Of a stretch of 64,000 bases of DNA, positions 9,743-21,376 are shown piece after piece. The stretch lies in NCBI GenBank assembly GCA_036426205.1, contig CM071567.1, forward strand, positions 287,792,145 through 287,856,144. The letters are read 5' to 3'. The translations under genes and the position numbers were made by a program. Numbering within the stretch: position 1 is the stretch's first letter; every line of letters starts with the position of its first letter. A model generated the notes under the pieces. The model was not told the DNA's origin, did no database searches, and saw only the letters and a program-made list of their open reading frames with translations. This DNA is from Ascaphus truei. Taxonomy: Eukaryota > Chordata > Amphibia > Anura > Ascaphidae.

Positions 9743-10205
9743 TAATGGAGCCAAGCATGATTAAGAGAGTAGTGCAAGCGCAAGCATGGATCGATAGTTG
9801 GGAAAAGTTTCAGGATGTAATATTTTCGGATGAAAAGTCAGTGGCCCTGGTAAGAATTTGCACTTTTGCCCTCTACAAAAAAAATGGCTATCCCTGAAGC
9901 CTCGTCCCAAGCACCCAGTGATGGTCCATGTGTGGGGTGCAATCTCTAGACTTGGAAGAGGGCCCATTGTAATATTTGATGGTAAGTCCTCGATTTTCCT
10001 TTTTATTAATAGTTCATTTTATTGTAATGTACATTATTTTTTGTGTGATCTCTGTACAGGCCACATGGAAAAACTTTTTTTCAATTGGAGATTGTTGACC
10101 CGATAGTTGAATATATTACAGCTACATTCCCATCTGGTCATCGGTTCTTCCAGAATAAGGACCAGAAACATACTGCCTCCCTGCCCATATTCTGTCATGT
10201 GGTAT
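9743..10205 (+). pseudogene. Tc1/mariner-like transposase, catalytic-domain fragments
   Basis: Pieces in different frames carry DVIFSDEKS (first catalytic Asp region), LKPRPKHPVMVHVWGAISRLG, and further on PSGHRFFQNKDQKH, which corresponds to the second catalytic region of Tc1-like enzymes with substitutions. Several frameshifts and an AT-rich interruption near 9985-10055 make it a pseudogene. About 60 codons between this and the N-terminal piece at 8820 are missing or unrecognisable. Confidence 0.7.
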
Positions 10206-10347
10206 CAACTAGGTGAAAACACCGCCTGAGTATGTGCAGTATTGTAACTATTTGTCGTTGTTTTACACTGGTTTGATCTTTGCCCTTTCATGTGTGTGAA
10301 TGTGCATATATAATACTGACATTTTTTCTAATATATATATATATATA

Positions 10348-10679
10348 CAGGCATACCCCGCATTAACGTACGCAATGGGACCGGAGCATGTATGTAAAGC
10401 GAAAATGTACTTAAAGTGAAACACTGCCTTTTTTCCACTTATCGATGCATGTACAGTACTGCAATCGTCATACACGTGCATAACTGATATAAATAACCCA
10501 TGTGTAACAGGTTCTATAGTCTCCCCGCTTGCGCACAGCTTCGGTACAGGTAGGGAGCCAGTATTGCTGTTCAGGACGTGCTGACAGGCGCATGCGTGAG
10601 CTGCCATTTGCCTATTGAGCGATATGTACTTACTCGCGAGTGTACTTAAAGTGAGTGTCCTTAAACCGGGGTATGCCTG
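10348..10679. mobile_element. TA-flanked MITE with CAGGCATACCCC ends
   Basis: Starts CAGGCATACCCCGCATTAA and ends TTAAACCGGGGTATGCCTG, an inverted repeat of about 19 bp with few mismatches, and is flanked by TA at both ends. The interior repeats TGTACTTAAAGTGA twice. Size and TA target indicate a non-autonomous Tc1/mariner-type (pogo/Tigger-like) element. Confidence 0.8.
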
Positions 10680-10681
10680 TA

Positions 10682-11094
10682 TATACTGAACCCCCTACCA
10701 TCAGGTCAGGTTTTTATTAAATCACAGCTTCAGCACAGGTTGCTTGATCAAAGGCTCAGTATAAGACTACAGTATGTCACTGATTGAGACACCTATGCTT
10801 CAGCAGGGACTGATTGAGCCACCTGTGCTGAAGTAGGGATATCATGAATTTTAAACAAAGGGATCAATGTGTGAGACCATGCGTGTGGGTAGATTGAGTT
10901 CGGGAAAAAGCTCATTTAATGGGCTGTTTATTACCTTGACTGCAAAGCATGAAACATTTCAGTGTGATATGTTATTAAAGTCGATAGTGATAATAGTGAT
11001 AATAGTGAAAGATAGCGATAATATGATAAAATAGTATATTTTATACACAGTACAGTAAAAGTGTAAAAAAAAATTAAAAAGTAAGTTTACAATA
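10682..11094. other. non-coding with short internal repeats
   Basis: Contains repeated and inverted CTGATTGAG-CACCT-TGCTTCAGCA words around 10720-10850 and a GATAATAGTGA repeat near 10985-11010. No gene recognised. Confidence 0.4.
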
Positions 11095-11096
11095 TA

Positions 11097-11456
11097 CACT
11101 GGCGACACGCTTTATTGCGCATCGGCCAGATCCGCAAGCCGGGAGATTTCCCGGCTTGCTAGTGGCCGCCCCTCGGCGTGCCGCGCGTCATAGACGCGCG
11201 GTCACGCGTCTTCGGGAGCGTGCGCCCCCTGCACGCGCGTCCAGGGGCTCCCCGAGGGAGCCCTGGTGTCCCGCGATCGCGGGACAGCGGCAGGGGGTTC
11301 CGGGGGACCCGGCGGACCCGGCAGCGGTAGGGAGAGCGCCCCGATCGGAGGGCGCTCTTCCGCTGCTTCGGCGCGCGCCCGTCACTCTCGGGCGCGCGCC
11401 AGGCTACTGCTGCGGCACAGAACGGGCAAATGCTCGAATAAACTGTGCCGCAGCAG
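11097..11456. mobile_element. TA-flanked miniature element, GC-rich copy packed with hairpins
   Basis: Ends CACTGGCGACACG and GTGCCGCAGCAG, flanked by TA, identify it as a member of the family at 45803 and elsewhere, but the interior is unrelated, about 270 bp of CpG-dense sequence. It holds a series of perfect inverted repeats: 11134-11144/11149-11159, 11181-11189/11193-11201, an 18-bp palindrome at 11268-11285, and 11370-11380/11390-11400. Open frames across it come from its GC richness. Confidence 0.75.
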
Positions 11457-11458
11457 TA

Positions 11459-11739
11459 GTGATTTTCGACCATCCCCTTCATCGTCTTGTTGCTTTCTAT
11501 TTGACGCGTTCAGTTCTGGGAAAAAAACAAGACACTGATTTAACGACCGTATACAGGTCCTGTATAGCAAAGGTGTTCATGCATTGTGTACCCACTCTCT
11601 AGTGCGCATGTATCAATGGATTTATGGGCTGGGTGTTCGCATCAGATAGAACAAAATTGTATACATTATTGTACATTATATATCACACACAGAACACCTA
11701 CAAGCTCATATTGAACCTCCAAAATAACCACAATATATA
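11459..11739. other. non-coding, nothing recognised
   Basis: Short moderate-GC stretch after the miniature element with no recognisable domain or structure. Confidence 0.4.
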
Positions 11740-12060
11740 TATGCGTATGTGTCAAAGTGGAGTGCTACTGAGCATGGCAATATATATTTAAAACCAGAGA
11801 CAGAACATGAAACACAGACAGATCGCATTGCTACTCCTAATGACACAATACACGTACAGTGTCCTATATATAATATATATATATATATATTATATATATA
11901 TATATATATAATATTTATATATATCATATTATATATATATATATAATATCATTATATAAGTATCTTTTGAATAAAATGGTCTTTTAGTTTAACTCTTTGG
12001 CCAAAGTGTTGTAAGCCCTTGAGCCACTCCAAGGCAGACCACGTCTCAAGGGTCCTAACA
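11740..12060 (+). repeat. dispersed repeat with CTTTGGCCAAAG core
   Basis: Shares GAGTGCTACTGAGC-TGGC at its start and TTTAACTCTTTGGCCAAAG with TCCTAACACTAA near its end with the repeat at 41415-41660. Partial copies lie at 42040-42110 and 56330-56390. A TA/TATAT tract (11868-11946) has expanded inside it. Class unknown; it may be a non-autonomous derivative of the Penelope-type units it adjoins. Confidence 0.6.
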
Positions 12061-12149
12061 CTAATATAAAAAGAGTAGAAAGACAGTCACTTCCCTGGTG
12101 CTTTATGTAGATCGGATTTAGGAAGACTACTGCTACAAATAGTCTCTTA

Positions 12150-12467
12150 CGCGCAGACAGTCACCACCCTGGGCACATAATCAGAAACATACCCACTGGC
12201 CAATACCTGAGGTTGCGCAGGAATTGCTCAACACTACAGGAGTATAAACAGCAGGCGGTGGATATGGACCTGAGTTTTGCAGAACGTGGATATTCCAAAA
12301 ACTCAATCAAAAAGGCATTTAGAAGGGCAAGAGACACATCACGCACACAGCTGTTGGGTGATAGACAACATACGGCGTCACAAGAGAAATAAACCATCAG
12401 ATTTATTGGTGATTACAATAATCTGTGGGATGGATTACGTGGCATTTTCAACAAACACTGGCACATC
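12150..12467 (+). pseudogene. Penelope-like RT C-terminal (thumb) remnant
   Basis: Reading across frames gives the conserved pattern IPTGQYLRLRRNCS, then SFAERGYSKNSIKKAFRRAR, the region after the RT palm in Penelope-like elements (compare IPYGQYRRLKRNCT at about 22160 and VPKSQLYRIRRNCS at 28190). A frame change near 12370-12460 separates it from the endonuclease frame. Confidence 0.75.
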
Positions 12468-13055
12468 TTGATGAATGACTCTGATCTAAGACAGGTGCTA
12501 CAGGAGAGACCCACCATGACCTGCAGAAGGGCGAGAAATTTAAAAGATAGATTAGTTCACAGCCATTTCACAACACCAAAACAGAGAACATGGTTAGGTG
12601 ATAGGCGACCAGTGGGTTCTTATTCATGTGGTCGTTGCAGAGCGTGCCCTTTTATGAAGACTACTAAGAGCTTCCCAGACCAATCGGATACTTCTGTATT
12701 TACTATCAAGGACTATATTAATTGTCTTACAGTTGGGGTGATATATCTTATCACCTGTAGATGTGGCATGCGATATTTAGGTAAGACACATCGAGCATTG
12801 AAGGTGAGGGTCCTTGAACATCTTGGATCCATTAGAAACACCTCAGATACCCCAGTCGCATGCCACATCCACGCTGAACATAACGGTGATCCCCAGTATC
12901 TCACATTATGTGGTATTGAACATCTACCATGGGGGCCACGAAAAGGGGACTGGGATAAGCGTCTGATGCAACGTGAGTGCAGATGGATATTCACGCTTCA
13001 GACGCTTTACCCAAAAGGACTCAATGAGGGGTATATCTACTCCCCCTTTCTGTGA
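12468..13055 (+). CDS. Penelope-like GIY-YIG endonuclease, C-terminal part of pol
   Basis: The frame of 195 codons has the Cys-rich linker (SCGRCRACPFM, residues about 53-63) and a GIY-YIG nuclease domain: GVIYLITCRCGMRYLGKT (about 90-107), the catalytic Arg region ALKVRVLEHLGSI, and ESS-like RECRWIFTLQTLYPKGLNEG near the end. In Penelope-like elements this domain nicks the target to prime reverse transcription. It is the 3' end of a longer pol, so the Met is internal and no independent start is implied. The domain itself has no stop or frameshift. Confidence 0.85.
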   Translation: MMNDSDLRQVLQERPTMTCRRARNLKDRLVHSHFTTPKQRTWLGDRRPVGSYSCGRCRACPFMKTTKSFPDQSDTSVFTIKDYINCLTVGVIYLITCRCGMRYLGKTHRALKVRVLEHLGSIRNTSDTPVACHIHAEHNGDPQYLTLCGIEHLPWGPRKGDWDKRLMQRECRWIFTLQTLYPKGLNEGYIYSPFL

Positions 13056-13682
13056 CACCCCCACCCAACTAACCCTGTTGTACTGTTAGGCGAGACACAT
13101 TTCTGTCCCCTTCTTGCACTTCACTCAGTCAGATCAGTAGGAGCATTCTGGTTCACAGTGTTACTATGGGATCCGGGTATACAGTGGGGGTCTTATACTC
13201 CCCATGACCGTTTTGACTCCTAGAGGCGGTCATTTAAGGTCCACACATTTCTACATCTCCACATATCTATAGGCTGCTATTTAATCCATTATATCAGCAT
13301 AATGAGAGGGTACTTACCCTATATGTATGGGTACTAATACATGTGCCCTATGCACCACCACTAGCCGGGGGTGATCTCTATCTGTACCCCGCAGGACCTT
13401 TATTAATATCCATGGCATAATGCCTTCGTTAATATAAATGAGATCAATATGATACTCATTACTGCCCCTCATAGTGCCAATAGCAAGAGGGACGCATGTG
13501 ATACACTTACCTCTTATACGGATTATTGCTGGCACACAAAGGGTTAACTTTGGCCCAAATCGTAGCCAGGACCTATCTGAGTGATTCACCTCCCGTGGTG
13601 TTGATTGGCCCGTTTGCAAAGCCACTCCCCCGTGCGATCTACATAAAGCACCAGGGAAGTGACTGTCTTTCTACTCTTCCCA

Positions 13683-13720
13683 CCTTGACAAAGCGCAGGT
13701 GCACGAAACGATCGTCGGTA
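13683..13720 (+). ncRNA. hammerhead-like relic in pLTR
   Basis: CCTTGACAAAG ... GCACGAAACGATCGTCGG has the layout core - stem II (GCGCA/TGCAC-like) - GAAAC but with TTGACAA in place of CTGANGA, so a functional ribozyme is unlikely. It occupies the same position as the better motifs at 6799, 30357 and 52872. Confidence 0.35.
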
Positions 13721-14600
13721 ATTTTATGACGTCACATTCGTGATGTCATCATAGAGCGCGGAGCAGGGAGTAGCGTGTGAGCTGCATATGCCACGAACGC
13801 CAGGTTGTATACTGCCGAGCTAGGACTGCAGCTGTGTATGAGAGTTCCTACACTGCAGATTCATCCTGCTGATATCATAATATATGCACTGATGATAGAT
13901 TGTATCCTCATTAGAGGCTTGTGTGTCGGGACCTTATATGGGGGGAGCTTGATACAATATCTGGTACTTCAAGTTAAGATCCACAGTATATCCCCTCAGT
14001 AAGGAGGCAGTAATGGTGTGCTTTTATGTACCCACGGATTCTGGCAGATACATGCTTTGTTAACTGATGCATTGCAGCATAAACTCCCCTTGGGAGGGAC
14101 ATCACGTGATAACCTTCTATACACATAGGTTGGACGTGCTACAAGTCCTGTTTCTGACTGTGTCAAATCATACACCTCATCTAACATGCAAGAGTTAGTG
14201 CCTGATAAGAGGGTCCATGCATAGGATTGTTATGAGGCACTAATAGGAATTTATATTTGTTAGCTGTGTGCTTACAGCAAATTATATAGGACTACATAGC
14301 TCACTCCACTCCCTGTACACACTCCCTGTTTCTTTTAATATTTGTATTAGTCTTTGCATAATTGTTTATTAAAAAGTATTTTAACTGTATTTCACTAAAT
14401 GGTGTATGGGTTTTTACCCAGGGATTGAATTCTTCCTAGCCATTTATTAGTATAGGGGAGAGCAAATAGGAATTCTTTTGGGTTACTTTTGAACCCTCTC
14501 CTGTCTTGCTATATATACTTATTTCCCGTATGCACCCCTTATCTATACGTATATATTCCCTGTACATTTGGTGAGCGGCAATATTCCTTATTTCAGTGAA

Positions 14601-15532
14601 TTTTTGTAGTACTCATAATTGTGAATTATATTGTCATATATTTCTGATACAGTGGCTTTCTTATTTGCTCGGTGATTAATTGCTAAAAAGATCAGATATG
14701 CAAAACTACCTTTGCGTTTGTTGGAAGCACTTGACATATTGCAAAAATTGCCCTACTGTCCTGTAAACTGTCTCTGTATCTGTGTGCCCAAAATCAAAGT
14801 GAAAAAAGTGTACATTTTTCAATTTTGTTCAAGAATACTGCAACAAAAAACGCAGCAACTCAAAGTTGAAAACGCTTAAAGTGCTCAAGGCTAAATAACA
14901 ATGGGTTCTTGTAAGACATATAGAACTGTAGCATTAGCAGACAGGCACCAGCTCTGCAAATTGTAAATTGTAGAGCACTAAACACAAATAGGCAAAAAAA
15001 AATCTCTTTGCCATCTGCCGGACAGGCGACAAACTACAGAACAAACAAACAAATTCTAATTCAGTCTGATATATCCCTGTTCAATACAGATGTGAATAAT
15101 AACCCAAAGAGTTGCCGAGAGTTAAATGGGATGTATATTGATTATATCTTCCAAACAAAACGAGGGATGTCTGCACTTTTGTTGAGGAAAGCCAGAAAAA
15201 CAAAAAGGCCATATATGTATCTGTGAACTGTGAAATGTAATTTGCCAATATGAGGTTGAAGTATGTATTCAATGTTTATTTTCACTGTATTTTTTCTAAT
15301 TGTTCAACTGTTAGAAAAACACATAAATAATTGTAAATTTTACATACATAAAATGTATATGTGCAATGTTTAATTTTACTGTAAACTGTACCAAGAATAC
15401 TCCATGATTAATGATGGAATAATACAGTAAGTAAGTTTATTAATTAACAAAACATTTATAATGGGTATACCATTGATAAAAGACCTCCACCTGTTGTATA
15501 CATATGGAAATCTTTCAATAGTGCTTTAAAGT
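14601..15532. other. AT-rich stretch, nothing recognised
   Basis: No domain, repeat boundary or inverted repeat recognised. Short frames at 15008-15226 (plus) and 15081-15272 (minus) lack any familiar motif. Confidence 0.5.
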
Positions 15533-16400
15533 GTCACGGTAGACCTGGACTCTTTCACAGGATCAAGTACCAGACAGCACAAAATCATAACAGAGCTGAT
15601 ATTCACAAGCTTCAGTGCAATACAGAGGGAATCCCAATCGTTTAGCTGTCTGGCGCCACCGAAAGGACGTTCCCCAAGCAGATTCCACTTCTACAGTAAG
15701 TCCAAAGTATCCATGCAGCGCTAGATACAAGTTGGGGCAATGCATTTTCAAATCTTTTGCTCAGTGTACAAGCAGTCTCGACTTTGGGTATCTCTGACGT
15801 CCTCAGAGCCCCCCTCTTAGTGTATCTGCACATCAGCCCAGGAGAGATCTGTGGAACTGAGATCGACCACCCCTTTTCTACATTCCCGTCTCCATAGGAA
15901 ATCATGGTGAATGCATGGCGACCAACCACAGCATTGATGCTACATGGGCCAATTGCAAAGTCAGCTACATACAGTAGGTTGTGCTCTCCGTGCGGCTCCC
16001 GTGCAAAAAATCCACCCTGCGCCTCACGCACGAGAGGCTTGTGCATGATTCACCTGGATTTTTAAAACCATCACAGGTGACAGCGCGCCGCGGGGAGGCG
16101 AAAATTATCCCGCAGGAAATCAATGGACTTCCCACTCAGCATCCCTGGATGCATGACCCGAACCGGAGACGTCATCTGTAACTAACCACTGAGACCTAAG
16201 ACATCAGGGTCCAGTTTCAGCTGGATACACCCTGTGGAGATGGATGCCTCAGAGTCTGACCTGAACAATGGCCTTGCCATCAGAGTCACTGATACCCAGG
16301 ACTGAGTACATACCCCTCCTCCCCTAGTCACAGCAATAGCGATTTTACTAGACATGTGGGCTGAATAAAGGTTTTATCAACCCTGCATGTCCAGAGTCCT
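15533..16400. repeat. unclassified moderately GC-rich repeat, possibly LTR-derived
   Basis: Clearly different in composition from its AT-rich flanks, starting GTCACGGTAGACCTGG and containing an AATAAA at about 16363 shortly before its right edge. A 134-codon frame on the minus strand (15642-16046) matches no domain I know. An LTR or a composite non-autonomous element is possible; no paired ends found. Confidence 0.35.
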
Positions 16401-16489
16401 TGGCTATGCTTTAAAACACATTGTTATGCTTGCAGTTATATAACACGTAGAAAATAAAGGTTTACAAATATACATTACTGGGTTTAATA

Positions 16490-16716
16490 CAGCTCAACCC
16501 TGTTCTAACGCGATCCGTTACAACGCGAATCCGCTTATAACGCGATGCAAGCGTGGCTCCCAATTTTTGTATTTATGAATACTTAACGCGATTATTGATA
16601 TCTTAAATACTTTATTGTACAATGCATACAATTCTACATTATTTCTAACGCGATCCGCTTATAGTGTGATGTGATTCTTTGGACCCCAAGCACAGCGTTA
16701 TAAGGGGAATGAGCTG
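16490..16716. mobile_element. TA-flanked 227-bp MITE with CAGCTCA ends
   Basis: Begins CAGCTCAACCCTGTTCTAAC and ends GCGTTATAAGGGGAATGAGCTG, imperfect inverted repeats, with TA at 16488-16489 and 16717-16718. The interior repeats TAACGCGAT-type words several times. Structure fits a pogo/Tigger-like (Tc1/mariner) non-autonomous element. Confidence 0.8.
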
Positions 16717-16718
16717 TA

Positions 16719-17484
16719 CATAACATGCTGGCCATATGAGCCACAGGCAGATTGGTGTACAGGGTAATCCTGTACAGTATATCCATCAGATGGACAGGGG
16801 CCAGAGACCAGACTTAATCTTTAATATGCTGATCTCTAGGCCCCTAACATCACAATGTGTCATTTACAGTTTCCACAAGCCTCTTATTGTCTCTTAAAAA
16901 GTACACAAACGTTTCCAGGAGAAAAATATTGAGGATTGCTCTATAACTAAAGTTAAGAAAAATACTAAGAGCACATACTCTAAAAGTTTCTAAAATCTGT
17001 TTTTTAAAATAAATTAATATATATTACCTTTAATTAAAAAAAAGGAATGGACAATTTATATAAGGGTTGAGTATTTACACAATTGCTATCCCACTTTAGA
17101 AAATGAATTCCAAAAAAATATAAATATTGTGTTGCCTATCTCTGCCCAATCTCTTTAATACGTGATTACTTTTCAAAAAAAGCTGTGTGTTATTTCAATT
17201 AGCTGTGCAGTATGAAAAACTTTTTTTACTAATGCTTGGTGAGAATTTTTTATTTATTGCTGCAAATGTTATTTATCAAGTGGATCAAGTTATTTATTGA
17301 AGAAAGTTGTTCTTTGAATGTACTGTACAGTATAATAAGATGTCTAAAGCTCCTGTAAAACAATTATCTTAATGTGGATTACCTGTTTATGATTACTAGG
17401 GTTACTGCAGTTAAGTTTTTACAATACGGGATGCTGAAATCCAGTAGGAACATAACATTTAAAGCCACACATTTCCTATATGAT
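16719..17484. other. AT-rich stretch, nothing recognised
   Basis: No gene or repeat structure recognised between the MITE and the left end of the Harbinger element. Confidence 0.5.
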
Positions 17485-17487
17485 TTA

Positions 17488-17770
17488 GGGCCTCATGCAG
17501 TAAGCGCCGATAAGGCTTTTATTTGCATTTTCCCGCCAAAATTGGATTTGAGATTCAGTAAGCGCCGATAAGTGCTCAAAATCGAAAAATTTTGATCGGC
17601 ATGCGGCTGCCGATAACCCACTTATTGGCACTTTTCGGCACTTTTTGAAATTGCCTGTATTCAAGTACCCCCGATCAGCTTATCGGTGCTGATCGGCACT
17701 CAGAAATGGAGATTTCATCGGCAATTGGTCCCGCCAACTAAAGTTGGCAAGTTGGAGGGGAGAACGATCG
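17488..17770 (+). repeat. left terminal and subterminal repeats of the Harbinger element
   Basis: The terminal inverted repeat (17488-17510) is followed by a subterminal array of GCCGATAAG, GATCGGCA, CTTATTGGCA and TTATCGGTGC words on both strands. In Harbinger elements such sites bind the Myb-like protein, so these are candidate recognition sites. Confidence 0.7.
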
Positions 17771-18784
17771 GCAAGGTTGCCGGGACGGCACTTAGAAAAA
17801 AATCCTCATCTCTATATCAATGGAGTCAATGGAGCGGGGACTTATAACATTATAGTAGTGTTTACATTATATTGCTCATAATAAAAATGTGCTTGGCATT
17901 ACAGTGTCGAGGTCATTCACTTCATCGTGTCACCCCTTACGTTTATTATTTGCATAACATTGTACTTTTCAATGTTATGATGATTTGCGTGTCACATTAG
18001 TCTTTATGTTATGATGTGTCAAGGGAAAATCCTATACTCAACTCTTAAAGGAACAGGTCACATCATATCAAACATGTTACTTAAGTGTGCTTCAATTTAT
18101 TACATGATGTAACACATTTCACACATCTAACAGAACCAGCGTATAGTAATGTTGCTATATATTATACAATTCTTGTAATGTGTAACGCATGATCAAACGT
18201 AAATGTAGTTGTTTGTTTTCATGTTTACATGTACTTTGTGACCTCCCTCTTTTGATGACATCCGCAATTGGACACTCAATAACATTGCATGTTTACATTG
18301 TACACGATGCATTACAATCACTTCATGCTAACTTATACACACATCTATAATAGTTACTCATTTTTACACAATTTAAAATGAATCAATAGCAACTATCCTG
18401 ATGGCATTAAATTATGCATATGCACTTTACAATTATTTCATGAGAACAGGTGACAATAACATGCCAAATGACACATGTTGCAACATAGTTTCTCAACGTC
18501 AATGTCATGGTTGTATCCTAATAAGTGGTACATGCATTACACATTCCAGAAATACTTGACAATAAATGCTTGTACAAAGCTTAACGTTACATCATTCTCA
18601 AATATCATGATTGCCTGGTGAACACACATAAATAATTCTTTTAATTGCTACTGTATACACGTTGGGAGTGAACTACTTGGATATGTTAATGTAACACCTT
18701 GCACTTCAGCAAGTCACCTGACATCATCACATAGGTATTTAAAGGAGGGCAATTACCTGCGCATTCACAGCTACAGACCTGAAA

Positions 18785-20090
18785 ATGATGCGAATGTTTA
18801 TGAGACGGAGGAAGATTCTATTGGACGAGAGGCTTGCTGATGGAGAGGATGTCACAGGCCAAGGAAGGAACAGGGACAGAGGCAGGGACAGTGACAGGAA
18901 CAGGCACACGGACAGGAGAGGGAGAGGTCGAGGGAGAGGGCAAGGAGATGAGAGGAGAAGAGAGAGGAGAGAAGTTGTGCCTCGTCCTCGTTTGTACAGG
19001 GAGAGAACCCTGTTAGATGGGATGAGTGAGGAGGAGATTGTAAGTCACTATCGTTTGAGTTCAGCAGCAATCTTAGCTCTTTATGAAGAGATACGGGGAG
19101 ATTTAGATTTTGTGACAGCCAGAGGTCGTGCAGTCCCTGGGCTTGTTCAAATGCTGTGCTCATTACATTATCTTGCTTCCGCGTCATTCCAGACAACTGT
19201 GGGCATAGTGGGTGGGGTCTCGCAATCTACATTCTCGCGGGCTTTACCCAGTTTCTATGTGCACTCAATAGACGCGCTAGGAATTATATTCATTTTCCTA
19301 CAGAGCACACAGAGTGGCTGGAAGTCAGGAATGGCTTTTATACCATAGCCGGGATACCATGTGTGATGAGTGCAATCGATTGCACCCATGTTGCTTTGAT
19401 CCCGCCTAGTCAGAGTGAGCATGCTTACTGCAACCGTAAGCACTACCATTCCCTGAATGTACAGGTGGTATGCGATGCCACGATGAAGATTAAGCATGTG
19501 GTAGCCAAATTCCCTGGTTCCAGTCACGATTCCTCTATCCTGAGAAACTCATCAGTCTTCCATGCTTTCGAAGAAGTCAATTTTGGACCTGGTTGGCTGT
19601 GGGTGAGTACATATTATGATGTGTTAACAAACAACTATTGGTTTTGTAGGAAATGTTGTATGTAATAATGTTAACACAAATTGTTTCATATTTGTGCACA
19701 ATGGATTATAGGTGACTCAGGATACGGAATTAGGCTGTGGCTGTTTATCCCTTTGGCAAACCCTCAAAGTGAAGCAGAGGAGAGGTACAATGTTGCCCAT
19801 ATATCTACGCGATCCGTCATAGAGAGGACATTTGGTATTCTCAAGATAAAATGTAGGTGTCTCGATAGAACTGGTGGGGCACTTCAATATAAGCCTGCTA
19901 AAGTGTCTGATATTATAATTGCATGTTGCATTTTGCACAATGTGGCACTCCGCAATAATATACAAACAGATATACGTCAGGGTTTGGAGGAGGAGCATCC
20001 CGTCAATTTACCAGCTGACACTGACCAAACAGCCAGTGGTGTTGAGACACGTCTGAATGTCATAAACACATTTTTTTCATGTAAGCAAAT
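18785..20090 (+). pseudogene. PIF/Harbinger DDE transposase, two exons, frameshifted
   Basis: Begins ATG at 18785 with an Arg/Gly/Asp-rich low-complexity N-terminus, then a helical region (EEEIVSHYRLSSAAILALYEEI) and the DDE superfamily 4 nuclease. Catalytic positions are visible: first Asp in SAIDCTHVAL (about 19375), second Asp in DSGYG after the intron (about 19715), and Glu in VIERTFG (about 19825). A GT-AG intron (19603-19711) interrupts the W-L-x-G-D-S-G-Y motif. A 1-nt loss near 19250 shifts the frame, and one more missing base at the exon 1 end is needed to keep frame across the splice. The enzyme cuts and rejoins the element at TTA or TAA targets. Otherwise the domain is well kept. 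Confidence 0.85.
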
Positions 20091-20109
20091 ACATATATGT
20101 TCATAGTAC

Positions 20110-21369
20110 TACATAGATGTATTCATTCTTTGTTATGATAAATACATTTGTCCAAATACCATTCACTTAGGAAACAGATAAATATGGTTCGCACACCTTT
20201 CTCTTCTCTGCTGTGTGGACAATTGCATGTGGCACCGGTATGTCATTCATCAACAGGTTGTATTATACTTCTTACCAATAAAAGGTGTTGTGTGTACGTG
20301 AAAAAATAATGTGTACTATATTTATATTTTATGTACATGCTCTTTTTGGTTATGCATACACAATAAACCTACTATGTCCATAGTTAATAGCTAGTGCAGT
20401 ATGGTTACATACAATGTTTCTTTTGCAGTGTGACATGTGAGTCACAATGATGTGTACACTATTGTGTATTTCAGATCATATTTGACGTATTCTATATGTT
20501 GTTTCATATCACACACAAAATGGTCAATTCTGTGTGTTGCTTACCTTAATGAACATGTCATGACAATGATTTATATTCAATGTGAAACCCAGTGACTTGG
20601 AAAGGCGCTTAACAACTATAAAGGTGCTCAAAAAAATAAAATTAAAAGTTTGTGAAACTGACGAATTCTCTCAACCTTCCAGGGAATATGCACTCACTTA
20701 GCTATGTATGTGTTGAACGTTTACTAATAACACTAAACTATAGTTAGTCGTGTGAATAAAATGTACACACAAATGTTCATGGTTTCATGATCTTTAACTA
20801 ACATTCATGAGCTCATGCATGTTAGGTTAGCACTACAACTTAGGTGAAAATATAAAATGCACACGAATCAATAGTTTCTATCACCTCCCTATTGTTATTG
20901 TGTACGTTCAGATACAACGTCTACGAGTTGTTATGTAGCATTTACATTCTTTGACAAGTCACACGTGAGATTATAATATATAGTAGATTAATGTGTTTGC
21001 TGAGTGATAATGTTGGTTGCATATATCACATGGCAATACATATAATGTTAGTAGAAAAGAACCAAAAAACAATATAAGTTCTAACTTCAGTGCTTAGCAA
21101 CATCATTATGTTAATTATGTGCATAGTAAATATTTGCATAATAGGATAACATTATGTAGTGATTGTTAATCTGCGCACCAATCATTGAAAGCATTGTTAC
21201 ATATTTATTATAATAGTTGTTCGCTCGTCGTCACAATCATCTAATATAACGATAGGCTCATCAGAAATCATACATTGGTCCCATGTATTCATCCGTGACA
21301 TCTGTGAAATACAGTAAACACATGATGTTCAAAGATGGCACATTTATATATGTCTCAGCAGATGGAGAC
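20110..21369. other. AT-rich interior of the Harbinger element
   Basis: No coding sequence. Compositionally like the other unoccupied parts of the element (17820-18780, 24130-24430, 32880-33360), with frequent ACAT/TGTGTACA words. Possibly the 3' UTR of the transposase gene and intergenic DNA. Confidence 0.45.
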
Positions 21370-21376
21370 ATAGTTT

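Larger units (their letters stand above)
12069..14600 (+). mobile_element. Penelope-like element, 5'-truncated, with inverted pLTR piece
   Basis: Order on the plus strand: a short inverted pLTR fragment (12069-12118, the reverse complement of 13633-13680), the end of RT, a linker with Cys pairs, a complete GIY-YIG endonuclease, a 3' UTR (13056-13630) and a pLTR with a hammerhead-like motif near 13683 continuing to about 14600. Penelope-like elements integrate by target-primed reverse transcription and often keep direct or inverted terminal repeats. The right boundary is approximate. Confidence 0.8.

Noticed and set aside
11156..11602. Arg/Ala-rich 148-codon frame
   Set aside because: It lies over a CpG-dense miniature element with hairpins; stop codons are rare there by composition and both strands are open.
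15642..16046. 134-codon minus-strand frame
   Set aside because: It lies in a repeat-like block, matches no domain I recognise and has no neighbours suggesting a gene.
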